This document shows positions 61,313 through 64,000 of a stretch of 64,000 nt of DNA, piece after piece; the stretch's first letter is position 1, and each line of letters begins with the position of its first letter. The position numbers were made by a program, and so were the translations under genes. Origin of the DNA: Methanosarcinaceae archaeon (GTDB lineage Archaea > Halobacteriota > Methanosarcinia > Methanosarcinales > Methanosarcinaceae); assembly GCA_020055655.1 (NCBI GenBank), contig JAIPUR010000009.1:1-64000 (forward strand). The letters run 5' to 3'. Under the pieces are notes generated by a model. The model saw only the letters and a list, made by a program, of their open reading frames with translations. It was not told where the DNA came from and ran no database searches.

Positions 61313-63082
61313 TTACTCATCAGGATTGTGGTAGTAATATTCTCCCTTTGCCTTTTGTTCCCTGTCAAGTCTGGAGTTTGGCTTGTTTACCCTTGGACGA
61401 GAAGTATCTTCATCACGTCTGAATGTGATGTTAAGGTTTGCAAGGAACTTGTTCATACCATCCTGCATGGTTGAAGCGGCATGTGCCTTACCACTAACTG
61501 CAGGTTCACCCTCAAACACTATAAGACGCTCACTGAGCATGTCTATCATGTAAATATCGTGATCAACCACCATTGCAGTCTTTCCGTTGTTCTCTGCGAA
61601 TCTCTTAATGACCCTGGTAGCCATGGAACGCTGCTCAACATCAAGATGAGCACTTGGTTCGTCAAGAATATACATGTCAGCATCCTGGCAAAGACATGCT
61701 GCAATGGCAACTCTCTGCAATTCTCCACCACTAAGATCTGTAAGCATTCTTTCGTAAAGCTTCTCTATTTTCAATGGTCCTGCAACCTCAGACTGGAAAT
61801 AGCTTGTATCAAATTTACGGGAGATACCTCGAAGGAAATACTCAACCTGCAAAGAACTCTCCGGCTTAATGTACTGGGGCTTAAAAGCAATCTTGACATC
61901 GAGGTCAAGTTTTCCTTCATCCGGTTCTATCTCCCCTGCAAGCATACGTACGAATGTGGATTTACCGATACCATTTGGCCCAACTATACCTAATACTTCG
62001 CCTTCTTTTAAAGAGCCAGCATCGGTTTCAAGATAGAAGGTGTCGCCATAGCTTTTGGAGAAGTTATCATACTCAACCAGTGTTTCAATATCTGTCTCCA
62101 GCCTTGGAGGATGGACTTCAAACTTGATAGCATCCGGCCTGACACGCACATTCTCTTCAGGCAGGTAGCCCCTAAGATACTGATTAATAGCAATACGCAC
62201 ACCCTTTGGATGAGTGACCACACCATATCCTCCCGGTTCACCATATGCAATGTGCACAGCGTCAGCCAGCATATCCAGTAGAGCAAGGTCGTGTTCAACA
62301 ACAAGTACAGCCTTATCGTTTGCGATCTCCTGTATCAGTTGCGCTGAATTGATACGCTGATAAATATCAAGGTATGGACTTATTTCATCAAAGAAATAGA
62401 AATCTGCATCTTTTGCAGCACAGGCAGCAATAGCAACCCTCTGAAGTTCTCCACCACTGAGTTCGGTTATCTTTCTGTCTACAATATGTGAAAGGTCAAG
62501 CCTTTCAATAAGTTCACTCAGAACGCCTCTTTCATCTGTTTTATCCAGTAGTTCACTGGTCTTACCCTTGAAAGCTTTAGGAATTAGGTCTATGTACTGA
62601 GGTTTCTGGGCGACTTTGATGTCACCATCCATTACCTTCTCGAAATAGTCATGGAGGGCACTGCCTGAATAATATTCAAGCACCTTTTCCCAGTTAGCAT
62701 CCTCTCCACCAAAATTAGGTGTTAAAGTACCTGAAAGGATCTGTACTGCTGTACTTTTACCAATACCATTTGGACCAAGGATACCTGTCACTTTGCCAAC
62801 TTGTGGAATTGGAAGACCATAGAGCGCAAAACTGTTAGGACCATATCTATGTGTGGGTTCGTTGAGTGCCTCTGGAAGGCCAATTATCATTATCGCTTCA
62901 AAAGGACATTTGTGTACACAGATACCACAGCCAACGCAGAGTTCCTCGGAGATAACAGGTTTGCCATCTTCCTCAAAAACAATGGTTTCATCCCCGGTCC
63001 TCACACGTGGACAATATTTCTCACATTCATGGCTGCAGCGTCTTGGCTGGCACCTATCCTTACTTAAAATTGCTATTCGCAT
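61313..63082 (-). CDS. ABCE1/Rli1 ribosome recycling factor
   Basis: A 589-residue essential ATPase that splits ribosomes after termination. The N-terminus holds two [4Fe-4S] clusters (cysteines from RCQPRRCSHECEKYCP and LCVGCGICVHKCPFEAI). Two ABC domains each have GPNGIGKST Walker A motifs, LSGGELQRVAIAACAAKDADFYFFDEISPYLD and LSGGELQRVAIAACLCQDADMYILDEPSAHLD signatures, and a hinge between them. The family is universal in archaea and eukaryotes. Convergent with DUF1638, and 45 bases downstream of the EMC6-like gene on the same strand. Confidence 0.97.
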   Translation of the reverse strand: MRIAILSKDRCQPRRCSHECEKYCPRVRTGDETIVFEEDGKPVISEELCVGCGICVHKCPFEAIMIIGLPEALNEPTHRYGPNSFALYGLPIPQVGKVTGILGPNGIGKSTAVQILSGTLTPNFGGEDANWEKVLEYYSGSALHDYFEKVMDGDIKVAQKPQYIDLIPKAFKGKTSELLDKTDERGVLSELIERLDLSHIVDRKITELSGGELQRVAIAACAAKDADFYFFDEISPYLDIYQRINSAQLIQEIANDKAVLVVEHDLALLDMLADAVHIAYGEPGGYGVVTHPKGVRIAINQYLRGYLPEENVRVRPDAIKFEVHPPRLETDIETLVEYDNFSKSYGDTFYLETDAGSLKEGEVLGIVGPNGIGKSTFVRMLAGEIEPDEGKLDLDVKIAFKPQYIKPESSLQVEYFLRGISRKFDTSYFQSEVAGPLKIEKLYERMLTDLSGGELQRVAIAACLCQDADMYILDEPSAHLDVEQRSMATRVIKRFAENNGKTAMVVDHDIYMIDMLSERLIVFEGEPAVSGKAHAASTMQDGMNKFLANLNITFRRDEDTSRPRVNKPNSRLDREQKAKGEYYYHNPDE

Positions 63083-63127
63083 GTAAAATCCCTGTCACTA
63101 GAATAAATGTTTTAAAAAGAGAAAAGG

Positions 63128-63541
63128 TCAATTAAGAAGCAATGTCCATGTCACCATGCAGAAATTAATGACAATGAATTCAACATAGAACCAGTCCTTA
63201 AAACCGAAATCCTTAGGGTTGATCTTGACAAGTGGAAAGATCAGTCTCATGGCATAGTATGAGAGTGCTGCAACAATGGTCAATATGGCATACCATTTTA
63301 TTTCCGGAGCGTCACCAACACCTAGCTGCGTGAATATTATAACTCCTGCAATTATACCTATGATAGATGCCACTACTGTTTTTATAATACCATCAATATG
63401 GACCTGCTTTTTTTCCTCTGGAGTCTTTGGCTTAAAAGCAGTTTTTCCGGCTCCTGAAATTGAAGAAGGAACTACTTCTGCAGTTTTCGCATCTGACGTA
63501 TTAGAAGAAGCGGACTGCTTTTTTTTAGACGATTTAGACAA
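63128..63541 (-). CDS. EMC6-like small membrane protein
   Basis: A 137-residue protein with a polar N-terminal 47 residues and three helices (about 52-71, 83-103, 115-135), joined by IDGIIKTVVASIIGIIAGVI. The pattern matches archaeal proteins annotated as EMC6-like, relatives of a membrane-insertion complex subunit; this is by eye. The start is TTG 63541, with AGGAGAT eight bases upstream and a TATA-like TTTATATAAG about 55 bases upstream. It is separated from ABCE1 by 45 bases on the same strand. Confidence 0.6.
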   Translation of the reverse strand: MSKSSKKKQSASSNTSDAKTAEVVPSSISGAGKTAFKPKTPEEKKQVHIDGIIKTVVASIIGIIAGVIIFTQLGVGDAPEIKWYAILTIVAALSYYAMRLIFPLVKINPKDFGFKDWFYVEFIVINFCMVTWTLLLN

Positions 63542-63638
63542 TTGATCTTATCTCCTGGAACAACTTAGATAATATGCTACTTAAAAAAACGGGCACTTAT
63601 ATAAAGCTTTATCCTACATCCCGCATAACAGAGCAGAA

Positions 63639-64000
63639 CTAGATAAACTCATTGCTCAGTACATTGTCGATCTTATCGATGGAAACCCCATTAAATCCAA
63701 TTTGCCTCAAGTGACTTGTAAATCTTTCTGGCCGATAACCACTTGGGTGATACACAACTGTAAACTCAGGGTTGATATCTTCGACCATTTTTGTGAGTCC
63801 ACAGGCATCCAGATGGTCGCTTATCTGTATAGAAGGATAACGATAATCAGACCTGCCGGTCATAACATATTTAGAAATATGAGAGGAAAGTTTATTCAGG
63901 TCCCATGGCGGAACAATACTTATAGAATCATCACAGGAATTACCCAGCGGAACAAGCTCACCTGCATTATCAAGTAATTGCCGGGTCAGAGCAAGAGACT
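63639..64000 (-). CDS. C-terminal part of a metallo-beta-lactamase (beta-CASP-like) nuclease, truncated by the window
   Basis: The minus-strand frame is open to the window end, so at least 120 C-terminal residues are present and the start lies beyond 64000. The segment SIQISDHLDACGLTKMVEDINPEFTVVYHPSG resembles the final motif of MBL-fold beta-CASP nucleases or exonucleases, with SDH as a metal-binding motif. The catalytic N-terminal half is outside the window, so the specific enzyme cannot be named. It is transcribed toward the EMC6-like gene. Confidence 0.5.
   Translation of the reverse strand, partial: SLALTRQLLDNAGELVPLGNSCDDSISIVPPWDLNKLSSHISKYVMTGRSDYRYPSIQISDHLDACGLTKMVEDINPEFTVVYHPSGYRPERFTSHLRQIGFNGVSIDKIDNVLSNEFI

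Noticed and set aside
61481-61993. 170-codon plus-strand frame inside ABCE1
   Set aside because: Shadow of the strongly conserved ABCE1 gene on the other strand.
1-64000. CRISPR arrays, rRNA genes and complete insertion sequences
   Set aside because: I looked for regularly spaced repeats, rRNA-like sequence and transposase motifs and saw none.

Overview
The window comes from a methanogenic euryarchaeon, most likely of the family Methanosarcinaceae (Methanolobus/Methanococcoides-like). The evidence is archaeal-type information genes (fibrillarin/Nop5, ABCE1, archaeal SAM synthetase, RbkR, PurP, intron-containing tRNA-Tyr), a beta-RFAP synthase for methanopterin, CbiZ, methanogen-typical DUF1699 and DUF1638 proteins, TATA-box promoters and frequent GTG/TTG starts. 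Base composition is fairly even and AT-leaning by eye. There is no rRNA operon, CRISPR array, complete insertion sequence or prophage.

Layout. 1-2.1 kb: accessory edge with a partial ASCH-like gene, a gene-poor stretch, DUF1699, a lipoprotein that looks broken, and tRNA-Arg. 2.2-7.3 kb: YchF-like GTPase, a cis-prenyltransferase homologue lacking the catalytic Asp, RimI, a zinc-ribbon protein, an AAA+ ATPase and a PhnP-like hydrolase. 7.3-12.7 kb: exported proteins (DUF5803, thioredoxin-fold and DUF3179 lipoproteins), an ABC-2 exporter, fasciclin and TPR proteins. 12.7-14.4 kb: tRNA-Pro with a duplicated 3' end, then rbkR-ribB. 15-23 kb: DUF2254 membrane protein, nop5-flpA, beta-RFAP synthase, GerW/DUF2953 pair, XPD-like helicase, pilin. 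23.3-30.2 kb: a small ferredoxin, a PGF-CTERM protein with UMP kinase, leuD-leuB, a HerA-like ATPase, a candidate small RNA, purP. 30.3-37.6 kb: membrane-anchored HTH protein, truA, metallopeptidase, tRNA methyltransferase, methionine aminopeptidase and an M24 peptidase. 37.8-38.5 kb: an unannotated 35-residue membrane protein, tRNA-Asp and tRNA-Tyr. 38.6-42.3 kb: SAM synthetase and hisG-hisA-hisB. 42.3-46.4 kb: a probable DNA-repair operon (radical SAM/HhH, DUF4130, MutS-like). 46.5-49.3 kb: cobinamide salvage (cbiZ, TIM barrel) beside an ArsR regulator with a transcobalamin-like domain. 49.4-51.2 kb: MarR-MATE efflux unit. 51.6-59.1 kb: ABC exporter region including a permease fused to a PrsW-type intramembrane protease. 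59-64 kb: AIM24 protein, a frameshifted DUF3795 gene, DUF1638, ABCE1, EMC6-like protein and a truncated MBL-type protein.

The most interesting items are a compact structured RNA at about 28.89-28.99 kb with its own TATA box; the 35-residue gene with promoter, ribosome binding site and terminator; the PrsW-fused ABC permease; the MutS-like/DUF4130/radical-SAM operon; and the ArsR/transcobalamin-like regulator beside cbiZ. Several small regulators (RbkR, MarR, ArsR) carry palindromes in their own promoters that look like autoregulatory operators.
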